Below, piece after piece: positions 12,484-22,714 of a DNA stretch of 64,000 nucleotides (within the stretch, counting starts at the first letter, position 1; the number at the start of each line of letters is the position of its first letter). The stretch spans positions 1,178,001-1,242,000 of the forward strand of contig JAACJM010000005.1 in NCBI GenBank assembly GCA_013368315.1. The letters run 5' to 3'. This stretch comes from Tetrapyrgos nigripes. Taxonomy: Eukaryota > Basidiomycota > Agaricomycetes > Agaricales > Campanellaceae. The translations under genes were made by a program, and so were the position numbers. The notes beneath the pieces were generated by a model, which saw only the letters and a program-made list of their open reading frames with translations, was not told where the DNA came from and searched no databases.

Positions 12484-13215
12484 CAGCATATGATGCATGC
12501 ATCATACAGAATGCAACGCTGACAGCGGAGCATCCTGTATAATGCGGTGAACGCTCAAGTCGTCTTTGACCGACTTCAGCGTTCACGAAAATATCATAAA
12601 TATAATCTTAATCTTCAGCCACCGAGAGAAAACAATTCATATCTACATGAATTCTCAATCGTTTTCCTTGAATAGTACACCATTTTAAGGCTATGGACTA
12701 GCGTTATAGACTGACCTATATACGTCGATAATATATATTAACTTTGGAATACACAGTCATCAATATTGCTTTTGACTGTTTTTGCTTAATTAAAAATACT
12801 TCCAATCCTCTAATGCACTGGTCCTATAAATAGGAAATGTAGGCATTACTTCAGGGCACTTTTATGTGCAAACAAAACAACCTGTTTATGCGTAAAATTC
12901 TTTGTTTTCTTCAAATTTGTCAAAAAAATACATGAGAGGAACATTCACTTAGGACGCTCAAGTCGAGCATCCATACCTCCGCTGTCAGTGGAGCATGCAT
13001 GCACAGAATGCAACGCTGATAGCGGAGCATCCTACAGTCACATAAATCTTACGGACGTTCTGAGCGTCCATAACTTTCACGGACACTAGCTTGCATATAT
13101 ATAGCTCCGCTCACAGCGTGAACGCTGAAGTCGGTCAAAGACGACTTGAGTGTTCACCGCATTACACAGGATGCTCCGCTGTCAGCGTTGCATTCTGTAT
13201 GATGCATGCATGATA
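12484..13215. mobile_element. Fold-back (MITE-like) element with about 110-bp inverted arms
   Basis: The segment from about 12490 to 12595 reappears in reverse complement at about 13105-13212 with only a few differences, giving a long hairpin with a loop of about 520 bp. The arms contain smaller palindromes built from GTGAACGCT and AGCGTTCAC and the phrase CAGAATGCAACGCTGA; variants of the same phrases recur at 12993-13035 and 13215-13300. No coding frame is present. The structure suits a non-autonomous fold-back element; its mobiliser is unknown. Confidence 0.75.
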
Positions 13216-13370
13216 CAGTGTGCTCCGCTCACAGCGTAGTTAGCATTCTGTGTATGCATGATACAGAATGCTCCGCCATCAGCGTTGCATTCTGTGTCTG
13301 CATGGATGAGAATGAACACGAATGGTATTAAATACATTCAGCTATTCATACATATATAGAATAATGTGGA

Positions 13371-13403
13371 CGCTGTGAGCGTAGTGAACGCTCACAGCGT
13401 CCC
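13371..13403. repeat. Perfect 14-bp hairpin
   Basis: GACGCTGTGAGCGT is followed after a 5-nt loop (AGTGA) by its exact complement ACGCTCACAGCGTC. It shares the GACGCT/AGCGTC core of the dispersed palindromes. Confidence 0.85.
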
Positions 13404-13550
13404 AAACACTCTATCCATAGACATAGTGGCTCATAGATGCTGACAGTCAATCCCTAACCCGATCTTTAGTCAACAATTTTCAAACTCAGCTTGACATGTC
13501 TTTCATCCTTTCTCCCATCATCTGTCCGCTCAACATCACCTCAAAGTTGA

Positions 13551-13691
13551 ACTAATCGTTTGCTGCACTCGTCCATCTGGAATGGGGTCGACAACTATTC
13601 ACTTGCTCACACAAATGTTTAGCCGAGACGCGACCCCGCCCAAAATGGAGGACGGGGCCCGAGTGGGAACTTTTTTGACGACGGACGCTAA
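13551..13691. repeat. Split repeat A, outer copy
   Basis: The sequence begins ACTAATCGTTTGCTGCACTC and ends GACGGACGCTAA. It differs from the copy at 14516-14657 by a single-base indel (GGGTCGACA versus GGGTCAGACA) over about 141 bp. Confidence 0.9.
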
Positions 13692-14267
13692 GGTAGGAGT
13701 ACAGGAAGTGCGTAAGGTACTATAAGTAATTACGAATGTTGTATGGTATACGTAGCATAAGATAATGAAATGACAATGCATGAGCGCTTTCTCCGAGTTT
13801 GTATATGATGTTAGGGTGAAAAACCTGGCCCCTATTCAGGCGTAACCGCACTGTGCCTATCAAGGTCTTAGCTGAGCTCAGGTAAAAACCCACGCCGCAT
13901 AGGGAGTGACCCTACCGCACCAACATCATCGAAAGATCTTGCACAGACAAAAAGAAAAATGGACAGAGCGTACAGAAAGGACAAGGGAATTCCAATGGAG
14001 CATAGGAAGGTTAGGCGAGGGAGACTGGGTATCAGGTCGCAGGAAAATTGGGAAGAGTTCAAAGAGTTGATAGATAACATGGGAGGAAAACCTCGTGGAG
14101 GCGAGAGAGAAAATGAGGAGCTCTCCAATCTATTCGAGTTTTAGATGGAGAGAAGTAGCCTTGATCTCACCGCTCCCGTCAGAGTTGATCATGAATGTGC
14201 AAGGAAGAATTGGAGCCCTGTAGAACTACAAGGAAGAGAGAGGGTGATAGATTGGGGATGGAGGGAG

Positions 14268-14516
14268 GGTGACGAAAAAAAGAGAAGGAGGATAAACCGA
14301 GCGTCCTCGGAGAGTGAGACGACGAGAGTAAGGGCGTTTAACCTCACTGCTTTGAGATATACTCGCCGTTTCCAAACACGTCGCACAGTTCCGATCATTG
14401 AAATGCCAAGTGACACTTCTCCTAAAACTGCCGGAAAGGAGACTCGAGTTCCATTCCGATCTGTCGTCGTTCCACTGCTCGATTAGACTTTATTAAACGT
14501 AAACTTTTAACCCCGA
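14268..14516. repeat. Split repeat B, inner copy, abutting repeat A
   Basis: This 249-bp copy begins GGTGACGAAAAAAAGAG and ends AACTTTTAACCCCGA. No difference was noticed from 17097-17345 when read by eye. It ends where the second A repeat (14516-14657) begins. Confidence 0.9.
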
Positions 14517-14657
14517 CTAATCGTTTGCTGCACTCGTCCATCTGGAATGGGGTCAGACAACTATTCACTTGCTCACACAAATGTTTAGCCGAGACGCGAC
14601 CCCGCCCAAAATGGAGGACGGGGCCCGAGTGGGAACTTTTTTGACGACGGACGCTAA
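14516..14657. repeat. Split repeat A, inner copy
   Basis: Second copy of repeat A, directly following the inner repeat B. Beyond it, 14723-14902 contains a further A-rich tandem duplication of about 90 bp (AAAAGCATGGAAGAAGGATAATC type) before the stop codon of the RT frame. Confidence 0.9.
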
Positions 14658-14988
14658 AGAGCTGGAAAGGAAAAAGGGATGGGAGGGAGGGATAGAGAAG
14701 AAGAAATAAAAGAAAATATTGAAAGGTTTAAAAGCATGGAAGAAGGATAATCAATAAAGATAAAGAATATCAATAATGGTGGTGCAAATCAAAATGAATA
14801 TGAGGCATAAGAGAAGGTTTAAAAGCATAGAAGAAGGAAAATCAATAAAGATAAAGAATATCAATAACGGTGGTGCAAACCAAAATAAATATGAGGCATA
14901 AGAGGACGATGGTAAGGAGTCAAAAAAGAAATGAACAATAACAAGGGATAGAAAGTGGGATTAATGAAGAGTATAAGAGAACACACAT

Positions 14989-17013
14989 TTAGATGGATTT
15001 GGAACCAGAGGATAGTTCTGGGGGACTGAAGATATGGAGGGTAGATTCAGGGTGTTTGGACACAACAATGTCAAAATTGCTACGGGAGATGGCATCAGCA
15101 ATGACATTTTCGCTTCCGGGGATATGAAGAACACGGAGTTGGAGGTTATTATTGAGGAGGGTGTTCATAGCAGTGATTAGGAGAGGATTATAGTCTGGTT
15201 TAGCATGAAGAGAGTTGAACATGCTAACAGTGTTCAAGTTGTCAGTGAAAATGACAATACGGTGAAAATGATTGAAAGACGCAGCAAATGTCAAGGCAGA
15301 GACCACAGCCAACGCTTTGTAAAAGAAGATACGAGATGGTTCGGGTTTGTCGATAAGTGAATGGAGACCCCGATGAAGGCTTGGGCACCAGATACCCATT
15401 CCAGCGGCGGAAGCGTCAGTGTAAAGCACCAGATCTGCATCCAGGGTTGACCACTCGAGTGAATCAAGTAGTAAAACACCATCAGAAGCCTCGAGCCGTT
15501 CTGCTATCCAGAGAAGCTCTCTACAGAGAGCTACACTGACCCACATCAACTGAAAAACTTCCAATTTTCCAGCCATCTTGTCGTACATGCGAGAGAGGCC
15601 AGGTCGCAAGAGTGGAGCTACGTTGAATGACCATTGGGACCAACCAGCCAGACGTTCAAAATCGCGTAGAGGTCGACGAGTGCCTGGTTGAGCAAACTGT
15701 CGTAGAGCTGTAATAAGCTCAAGACGTGAGGAAGGAGGGAGAGTGATGGTCATAGCGTTAGGATCAAAAGAGAAACCAATGATAACTAGAGATGACCCCC
15801 ACTCCTGTTTAGGTTCTTCGTGTGGGATGCCGAGTAGATCAAAGAGTTGGAGGAGACGGGTTTGTTTCGCAGGGTACTGTTTTTGGTAAGGTTCGTACCA
15901 AAGCATGTTCGACTCAAGCTCCCATGAAAAGCAGTCATCCACATAGTGGAATATGTCGGGCAATAGCCAGATGAATGTGGCAATCCAGATGACGAGGGCA
16001 AAGAAGTTGCACCACACGCGACCAGCAGCTCGGTTCCCGAAATTGTTGCAATGATCAACATGACGTTGTCCATCTATGGTGATGATCTGGTGTAGTTGAG
16101 CGAGGGGATGTAATGGTAGTCGACGATATGCCTGTGAAACGTCACTCTTGATGACTACGAAACAAGCATGAGGTCCATGCTTTTTTCGGGCATTGATGAC
16201 AGCTTTTCCAAGGTGCTTCAAAGTGTCAAGCTGTACATGGGCATCTGATTTAGCAATCATTGAGTTGGGAGAGAAAGGGCCAGCAGTGTGATCAACAACG
16301 AGACGTAGCTTTGTGGAGTGAGGTTTTAGTACAACCCCGATAGGGACAGCTGTCATTCCCGGGAGGAGATCAGGGCCGAAAGCAGGAGAGAAACGACCAA
16401 GAGATATCTCCACATCACGCTGTTCATGCACGAATTGCAAATGTGATGGATCTCTGAGTGGACGATGGGAATTATCAACGATGCTGGGAGTATTCGTCGG
16501 GTCTGTTTGAAGCCAAGGCCAGAATCCATGTCGAAGGGACCAACAGATGGAGGAAATTAGGGAATGGTTGGGATGGGAAGATAGAAGGGATTGGAATATG
16601 TCGATGTGGACAGGAGTGGTGATGCGGAATAAATGGGGATAAGAACGAATAGTTGACCATGCGATGTGATTATTGAATTCATGGACAGGCGGCCTGGGAA
16701 CAGGAGGAAGAAACTCGGTAGCTTTGGCAGACGAGAGAGGGACGGAATACTCATCAGGGGACCAAAGCAATTCTCTAGTGTACTTAGGCCTCAAACCCAA
16801 CACTCCGTCATCATCTGTGTTCTCGGAAACACCAAAAGGAGTTAAACCCGATTGCCGAATAAGAGATCCAGCTGAGCGATGGGCATACTGATGCTGAGCT
16901 CGTCGTCGTCGAGGTGATTTACGAGATTGGGAAACAAGAGAAGAGCGTAATTTTGACTTTTGGCGGTCATGTTTGCCGGGTTGAGGGACAGTGGACCGTA
17001 AGGGGTTACGCAT
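14989..17013 (-). CDS. Reverse transcriptase-RNase H of a YR-type retroelement
   Basis: Single uninterrupted frame of 674 residues. The basic N-terminus (residues 10-45) is rich in R, K and S. The RT domain shows the first catalytic aspartate in KSDVSQAYRRLPLHP and the YVDD box in HYVDDCFS at about residue 350. RNase H follows with YTDAS (Asp about 533), FTDN (Asp about 591) and SENVIADAISR (Asp about 640). Where related elements have a Glu in the motif before ALAV, this copy has Lys (FFYKALAVV, about 566), so RNase H may be impaired; that is inferred from family knowledge. The arrangement resembles DIRS/Ngaro-type RT-RH without integrase or protease. The ATG at 17013 lies just inside repeat B. 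No recombinase frame is adjacent. Confidence 0.85.
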   Translation of the reverse strand: MRNPLRSTVPQPGKHDRQKSKLRSSLVSQSRKSPRRRRAQHQYAHRSAGSLIRQSGLTPFGVSENTDDDGVLGLRPKYTRELLWSPDEYSVPLSSAKATEFLPPVPRPPVHEFNNHIAWSTIRSYPHLFRITTPVHIDIFQSLLSSHPNHSLISSICWSLRHGFWPWLQTDPTNTPSIVDNSHRPLRDPSHLQFVHEQRDVEISLGRFSPAFGPDLLPGMTAVPIGVVLKPHSTKLRLVVDHTAGPFSPNSMIAKSDAHVQLDTLKHLGKAVINARKKHGPHACFVVIKSDVSQAYRRLPLHPLAQLHQIITIDGQRHVDHCNNFGNRAAGRVWCNFFALVIWIATFIWLLPDIFHYVDDCFSWELESNMLWYEPYQKQYPAKQTRLLQLFDLLGIPHEEPKQEWGSSLVIIGFSFDPNAMTITLPPSSRLELITALRQFAQPGTRRPLRDFERLAGWSQWSFNVAPLLRPGLSRMYDKMAGKLEVFQLMWVSVALCRELLWIAERLEASDGVLLLDSLEWSTLDADLVLYTDASAAGMGIWCPSLHRGLHSLIDKPEPSRIFFYKALAVVSALTFAASFNHFHRIVIFTDNLNTVSMFNSLHAKPDYNPLLITAMNTLLNNNLQLRVLHIPGSENVIADAISRSNFDIVVSKHPESTLHIFSPPELSSGSKSI

Positions 17014-17096
17014 GATGTTTTATGGAGCGTGTGAAGGCGTAGTGGCGTAATGATGCTATACGAATGAGGAACGATGGTTGATGAAAGTCAAGAAGA

Positions 17097-17345
17097 GGTG
17101 ACGAAAAAAAGAGAAGGAGGATAAACCGAGCGTCCTCGGAGAGTGAGACGACGAGAGTAAGGGCGTTTAACCTCACTGCTTTGAGATATACTCGCCGTTT
17201 CCAAACACGTCGCACAGTTCCGATCATTGAAATGCCAAGTGACACTTCTCCTAAAACTGCCGGAAAGGAGACTCGAGTTCCATTCCGATCTGTCGTCGTT
17301 CCACTGCTCGATTAGACTTTATTAAACGTAAACTTTTAACCCCGA
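17097..17345. repeat. Split repeat B, outer copy
   Basis: Matches 14268-14516. It lies about 85 bp upstream of the RT start codon on the minus strand, so it probably contains the element's promoter region, by analogy with YR retrotransposons. Flanking sequence from 17346 to 17640 contains no supported gene. Confidence 0.9.
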
Positions 17346-17642
17346 TTAAACCTGCCTCAAACCCTTCAACCCTTTATGTCCAGTCATTTTTATCATATTA
17401 AAATCCTTTTATATTTTGTCTATATACTTTTTTATTTTTGGCTGGCGTTGGGTGCAGGAGGCAGCCTTGATCGTAGGGGGGGTGTACCGGGACATATACG
17501 TGATCGTGCGTTGTCCCCATGGACCCATTGTCACACTGCTTCCTTTCCCAAGTTTTCCTACATATTTCTTTCTATTAAAAATCTCCGCCCCATTATCTTC
17601 TAACATTCGTCGCTTTAGCCGTTCGGTCTAGGCATCATCTTT

Positions 17643-17900
17643 GTGGTTGATTGGCTGTTCAAAAGATTTGGGGAATTTCTTGCAAGTGTCTTGGACACTC
17701 AGATGTGTGAACGTCTTGGACGCTCGGATGTACCAATGGCTGTTAAAAAGATTTGGGGAATTTCTTGCAAGTGTCTTGGACACTTTGACACTCGGATGCG
17801 TGGACGTCTTGGACGTGTTGATGTGCCGATGTCTTGTACACTCGGATCCATGGATGTCTTAGACGTGCAGATCCATAAATGTCTTAGATGCTCAGATGTG
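17643..17900. repeat. GTCTTGGAC-rich tandem duplication
   Basis: An approximately 95-bp unit containing AGATTTGGGGAATTTCTTGC and AAGTGTCTTGGACACT occurs twice (17647 and 17740), followed by further GTCTTGGAC/GTCTTAGAC motifs. The inverted counterpart is at 1730-1823 in the left arm. The core GTCC-GGAC is shared with the 15-bp palindromes. Confidence 0.75.
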
Positions 17901-17963
17901 AGTCCACACCCACGACTTGCCGAAATCTATTGATATTCTGTTACCCGCCATCCCCCTCTTTCC

Positions 17964-20900
17964 TAGGGCTCCTAGCGGATCGGATGCTGATCGGATGCGG
18001 ATCCATCCGCTCGGATGAGCAACGACCAACCCTTCATCCGCATCGGCGGATGGCATCCGACGGATGGTCGGATTATCGGCGGATTGACTAACAAAATCAG
18101 CGAGTTGAGTAACGAAAAAACTAGCGTACATACACATCGCGCTGTAAGGTAGTTAGGAATACTTAGGTACATAATCTTCCCTCAATGCACCTTCAAAAAC
18201 CAGAATACTACGGTGCATCATCAGTTCACGGGTTGTATCTGTACCTAATGAATGCCTGTGTAGACCTATAAGGTCTTTACCAACACTAAGTGACCGTTCA
18301 ACAGCAACGGAGGAGCCTAAGGGACCTATGAATACCCTAGATGCATGTGAAGCTACTTGAAACTTACCAGGGATGGCCAGCACATCTCGTGCGTAAGCAG
18401 CTAGCCTTGGATATTTTGTGCATTTGACCTTCCAGAAGGCAAGGCACTCGTCAACTTCGCGGTCAGCAATGTAACTGGCATACTCTTCTTCAACGGTCTC
18501 AACGGCACTTGTTGAGCTAGCTGGGGTACCCAGTAATGACACGTCGTTGAATAAATCATCGGTTTTCTGGGATGTCGTCGGCTGCGAAGAGACAGTAGGA
18601 ATGGTGGCGGTTGAAAAGCTTGATCGGGGGTATGTTGCAATGCGGTCCTTAAAGGCGATGTCCATTTCTTGACGCCACTCGTTGCTGAAAAGTGAAGGAT
18701 TATTGTCAAATAACTTGTATTTGACACGAGGGTCAAGGACTGTAGAAATGATGCATAAAGCAGTGAGTACTGTGACCTGCATTGACGAATTGATATACGC
18801 ACCTGCCGCTGCATAATAATACTCAGACTCTCCAGTACTCTTATCATAATACTTCTCCAGCTTTGCTTTGCATGCCTCAAGGCCTTTACGCACACTCGGA
18901 TTCTTGTTTGCGGTGTCGGTTAGCAGAAAGCTGTCCACGGCTTGCATTAGCTTGACGTAGACCATAAGTGACGCTGTGAGGCTTGGAAAAGAGCTGGCGG
19001 ACATCCTTTCGGATTCTTTACGAAAGACCTTGAGAGAGAAATGGAGAAATTAACTTTCAAAGAACTAGATAGTAGAGAGAAGACTTACCTCGAGAAAGCC
19101 CACAATGATATCTAGAACTTCCCATTCTTCGTTAGTGATGCGATATTTTTTGTACAAATCGTTCCGAATGCATAGCTCATCAATGGCCTAGTTTAATATC
19201 TCAGAAAAAGCTGTAGATGTAAAAGAAATGTTACAATACCGGTCGTAACTCTTTGGCTCGCTTCAGCATAAAGTAAGTCGAGTTCCAGCGGGTAATAACA
19301 TCGAGGATAAGATTAAGAATGCGGAGCTTTGCTTTGGGGTCAGTGGTAATTGCGTTGACGATATTAATGGTCTTCTTGAAGGCTTCGGAGCGCTGTGGTG
19401 ACGAACGTGTGAGTTTGGATACCTGGCGGATCTAGAAAATACGAGTCAGCAGACTTGTATATATATAGAAATCAAAAATCGGCTCACTTTCTGGACTACA
19501 GCTTTGATGTCAACACCGTCGTCGTCCTGCTCTTCCAAGAGCTTCTCGTCACTCGTCTCAGACAGCCCCTCATCTTGTGCAACTACGCTTTCTGCTTCTT
19601 CTTCAGTCCAGGTATTCGCTGACTCAATGTTATTTGGGTCAATATCAGCTTCGTCACAAGCCTTCAGCTCTATCAGGAAAGCTCGGACTGCGAGATGGAT
19701 GGCATGGGGAAGGCAGCGAATGGTGATGTTATCTGAGTCGTAGAAGGTGCTGGTACTGGCGCTATTGAGTATGGAGGCAAGCTCTTCTCGCAAGGTATCG
19801 TTATTACTAGCATTATCTGCCGCCAAAGCACTGAACTGTGAAACAGATTATCTTACTGTACTCGAAAGCAGAAGAGGATATGCGCCTACCTGATCAGCAA
19901 GACCAAGCTCGACAATTTGCTTTGAGAGGATTTGGGCCATGTTTTTTCCGGTATGTGCTCCTTCAAGATGTGGAAAGTCGAAAAGTATTGATGCTATCTC
20001 CCAGTTCTCCGTGATGAAGGATACAATGATAGCGAGATATGCGATGTTATTGTTAGAGGTCCATGCGTCAGCTGCGAAAGCCTTCTTCCCCGGTGCCTTC
20101 TATTTTTTTGGTGAGCCCTAACTTTACTACGAAATTGATAAAGATTAATCACTCACCGTCAAGTATTCTTTCAATCTCTTTTCCGCATCTTTGAACTCGG
20201 CCGACACATGGTTTTTCGCAGCGTCTCCCTTGATCATATTTTTTCCATATCCTGGCCGGAGGTGGGTGATATATCGTCGAAAGGCTGGGTGCTCAGGAGC
20301 GGTGAAAGCGACACTCAATACAATCCATTCGCTCAGGAGCCGGTTGGCCTTTTCAACATCGAAAGCCTGTTTTCATGGTGCGTAAATCAATAGTTCTCAT
20401 TTGAACAAGCTTCTTACCCGATCGGCCCAGCTATCCAACGTTTTCTGTGGTGGACCTTGTCCTGGTGCCTGTGTACGATTTGGGTGGCGTATTTTTTCGT
20501 CCTCTGTACTCCTCGCTGCCCAAACCTTTCCATGTGAGTTCTTGAAATGTTGTATAAAGTTCCCAGTTGACCCCTTTGCCTTTGTACTCCATTTCCAGCC
20601 CTGCTTCTCCCCTTTCGCAAGACAGAATGCACACAACATTTGGCAGGACGCAAGTTTTGTGCCATCCTCGTCATGTATCGGATTCTCCATCACAAGAAAA
20701 TTATATGCCAGCGCCTCCTTCCTTTTAAAATGCGGATGATCAGCGACGCAAGAAGATGATGGTCGTCCAGGCATCTGCAAGCGATGCGCCAGCTTGCCGT
20801 CGTCGTCATCGTCATCTATGACTATGATAGCAGGTTGACTCGGAGCGTGCGAGAGTGTCGGGTTTGTTGGTGGAGGTGGTGTTGGGGTATGGGGTAAAGG

Positions 20901-21377
20901 TGAAGGAGAAGTCCGAGTTGTTGGGTGTGGGTTGGGAGGGTTCTCTTGTCTCTCTGGTGGGGTTGTGGCTGGGTTACCATTATTTGCTGAGTGACGAGGG
21001 ATATTAGCGGCACGTTTTGCAGCAGGTGGAACAATGGTGTTTGGTCCGTCTGGATTTTTTCGCTTATGGGTTCGCTTCGAGCCTTCTGGGAGCACGACAG
21101 ATGGGTCTGGGCGGTCGCGTTCTACCATTTTTAGAGATAGACGAGGAAATTGTGTACCTTTTCTTTTTTTTTTTTTTTTGTTTTCGGTGATAAGATAAGA
21201 TTACAACAACTATATAGTATTTCGGTATATGCCGGACACAGTGTCATCCGACGTTAATCCTCGGATGGTGCGGATGCCATCCGTCGGTTGAGATTGTCTG
21301 TCACCCTCATCCGTCATCCGCATCTGAGGCTCTATCGGCGGATGGGCGACGGATCATCCGATCCGCTAGGAGCCCTA
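17964..21377 (-). mobile_element. Complete hAT-superfamily DNA transposon
   Basis: The ends are perfect terminal inverted repeats beginning TAGGGCTCCTAGCGGATCGG and running at least 22 bp. The element is flanked by an exact 8-bp duplication CTCTTTCC at 17956-17963 and 21378-21385, the size expected for hAT insertions. The empty site can be read in the left arm of the large inverted repeat near 1650. Both subterminal regions are dense in CGGATG/CATCCG, as expected of transposase-binding subterminal repeats. The single gene inside appears intact, so the element may be autonomous; activity is not shown by sequence. Confidence 0.95.
18153..21128 (-). CDS. hAT transposase, seven exons, about 881 residues
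   Basis: Exons (minus strand): 21128-20418, 20366-20157, 20099-19890, 19835-19488, 19431-19240, 19187-19089, 19028-18153. All six introns (51-60 bp) start GT, end AG and keep frame. A proline-rich N-terminus precedes a BED-type zinc finger at about residues 130-205 (CAFC ... HFKNSH). The catalytic core shows ADAWTS (first Asp), the HTGKNMAQ segment and ADNASNN (second Asp), then LDVITRWNSTY. The last exon has LDPRVKY and the C-terminal hAT dimerisation region (SSVAVERSLSVG). Length and order fit Ac-like hAT transposases. It would bind the element's ends and cut and insert it in the nucleus. No stop or frameshift was seen. Start chosen as the first ATG of the long first exon, inside the right end. 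Confidence 0.9.
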
Positions 21378-21389
21378 CTCTTTCCCCCA

Positions 21390-22400
21390 TACCACCTCCA
21401 CTCCGACTCACCCTCCCGCCTAAATCCTTTATTCAAGACTCGTTTCTGGCGTTATTCAGCTCCCAGAATCCGATGGTAATGCTTTTGAAGCTGCCCAACC
21501 CCGTCCGGATTCAATATGGCGCATTTTGTGGTTTTTGGGTCTTTAGATTGGGTGTAAATTTTGAACGCGAGGTCCGTTCGCTCTGATTTTTTTATAGTCG
21601 TATTTGTCTCATTAAACCGACCATATAGCACCCCAGACTTCCCCAAATCCCTTGATATTCCGTTGCCCGCCATCCCCCCATACCACCTCCACTCCGCCTC
21701 ACCCTCCCGCCTAAATCCTTTATTCAAGACTCGTTTCTGATGTTATTCAACTCCCAGAATCCGATGGTAATGCTTTCGAAGCTGCCCAACCCCGTCCGGA
21801 TTCAATATGGCGCATTTTGTGGTTTTTGGGTCTTTAGATTGGGTGTAACTTTTGAACGCGAGGTCCGTTCGCTCTGATTTTTTTATAGTCTTATTTGTCT
21901 CATTAAACCGACCATATAGCACCCCCGACTTCCTCAAATCCATTGATATTCCGTTGCCCGCCATCCCCCTCTTCCCCCCATACCACCTCCACTCCTCCTC
22001 GACCCAGAACCCAAATTCCTTCATCCTGGACTGTATTCTATGGTTATTGAACCCTCCGAATCTGATGGTAATGGTTTCGAAGTCGCCCAACCCCTTCCGG
22101 ATTGAATATCGGTACCCGCTCCTCCTCTCCCTTACAAACTTCACTCTTCCTCACCCTCTCGTTCAAATTGGATCATCCTGGGCTCGATTCTGGGGTTATT
22201 CAACCCCACAAACATGATGGCGTTGAAATCGAAGCCGTTGGACGCCGTCCGGATACGATATAGGCTGTTTTCCGGTTTTGGGATTTTTGAATGGGCTATA
22301 ACTTTGGAATGCTAGGTGTGTTCCCTTTGATTTATATATATTCGAATTCTACTCGTTAAACCGACTCTAAACCACCCCAGACTTATCCCATTCCACTCAT
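21390..22400. repeat. 291-bp-family repeat units in the right arm
   Basis: Inverted counterpart of 380-1640. Units carry CGAACGGACC/GGTCCGTTCG palindromes and the markers CATATAGCACCCC and CCATACCACCTCCACTCC. Open frames on both strands follow the unit length. No gene is called; 22400-22700 is the arm's distal unique part. Confidence 0.8.
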
Positions 22401-22714
22401 ATTCTGTCGTCCGCCAACCCCTCTGTAATTACACTGGAAATGTGACAGTCACGTCACCAACTCTTTCTCAACCGCCATCATCTTTGCACCCAACTGTGCT
22501 TCCGAGTCTCCCCCGCCTCAAATGCCCGCAAGTCCAGTCTTAATATCCCTTTAGTCATTTCCCCAAGCCATTGACCAAGTATTTGTAGATAAGCGGGTCG
22601 GTTCGGAGTAGGGGGCTGATTGTGCCCGTCTGAGCTGGATAATGCGGGTTAGGGTCGAGTTTCAGGTGCGTCGCAGTTGGTTAACTAATATGTTTTTATT
22701 GATAGCCTTTTCTC

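Larger units (their letters stand above)
13551..17345 (-). mobile_element. Retroelement with split direct repeats (YR-retrotransposon-like)
   Basis: Two repeats alternate. Repeat A is at 13551-13691 and 14516-14657; repeat B is at 14268-14516 and 17097-17345. The second A starts exactly where the first B ends, at CCCCGACTAA. Read in the direction of the RT frame (minus strand) the order is B, RT-RNase H, A, B, 576-bp spacer, A, which is the A1-B1A2-B2 topology described for Ngaro/PAT-like tyrosine-recombinase retrotransposons. No tyrosine recombinase frame is seen in either internal segment. An alternative is two elements with the same ends (13551-14516 and 14516-17345) sitting head to tail. 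Confidence 0.75.
17758..22709. repeat. Right arm of the large inverted repeat, split by a hAT insertion
   Basis: Outside the hAT element this arm is the reverse complement of 1-1823. It holds the tandem units (21390-22150) in opposite orientation to 592-1700, one unit fewer than the left arm. The hAT insertion separates sequences that are continuous on the left at about 1640-1660, so the insertion post-dates the duplication or occurred in this arm alone. Confidence 0.9.

Noticed and set aside
14989..17013. RT frame as part of an LTR retrotransposon (Gypsy)
   Set aside because: There is no protease or integrase and the flanking repeats are split and alternating instead of two equal LTRs.
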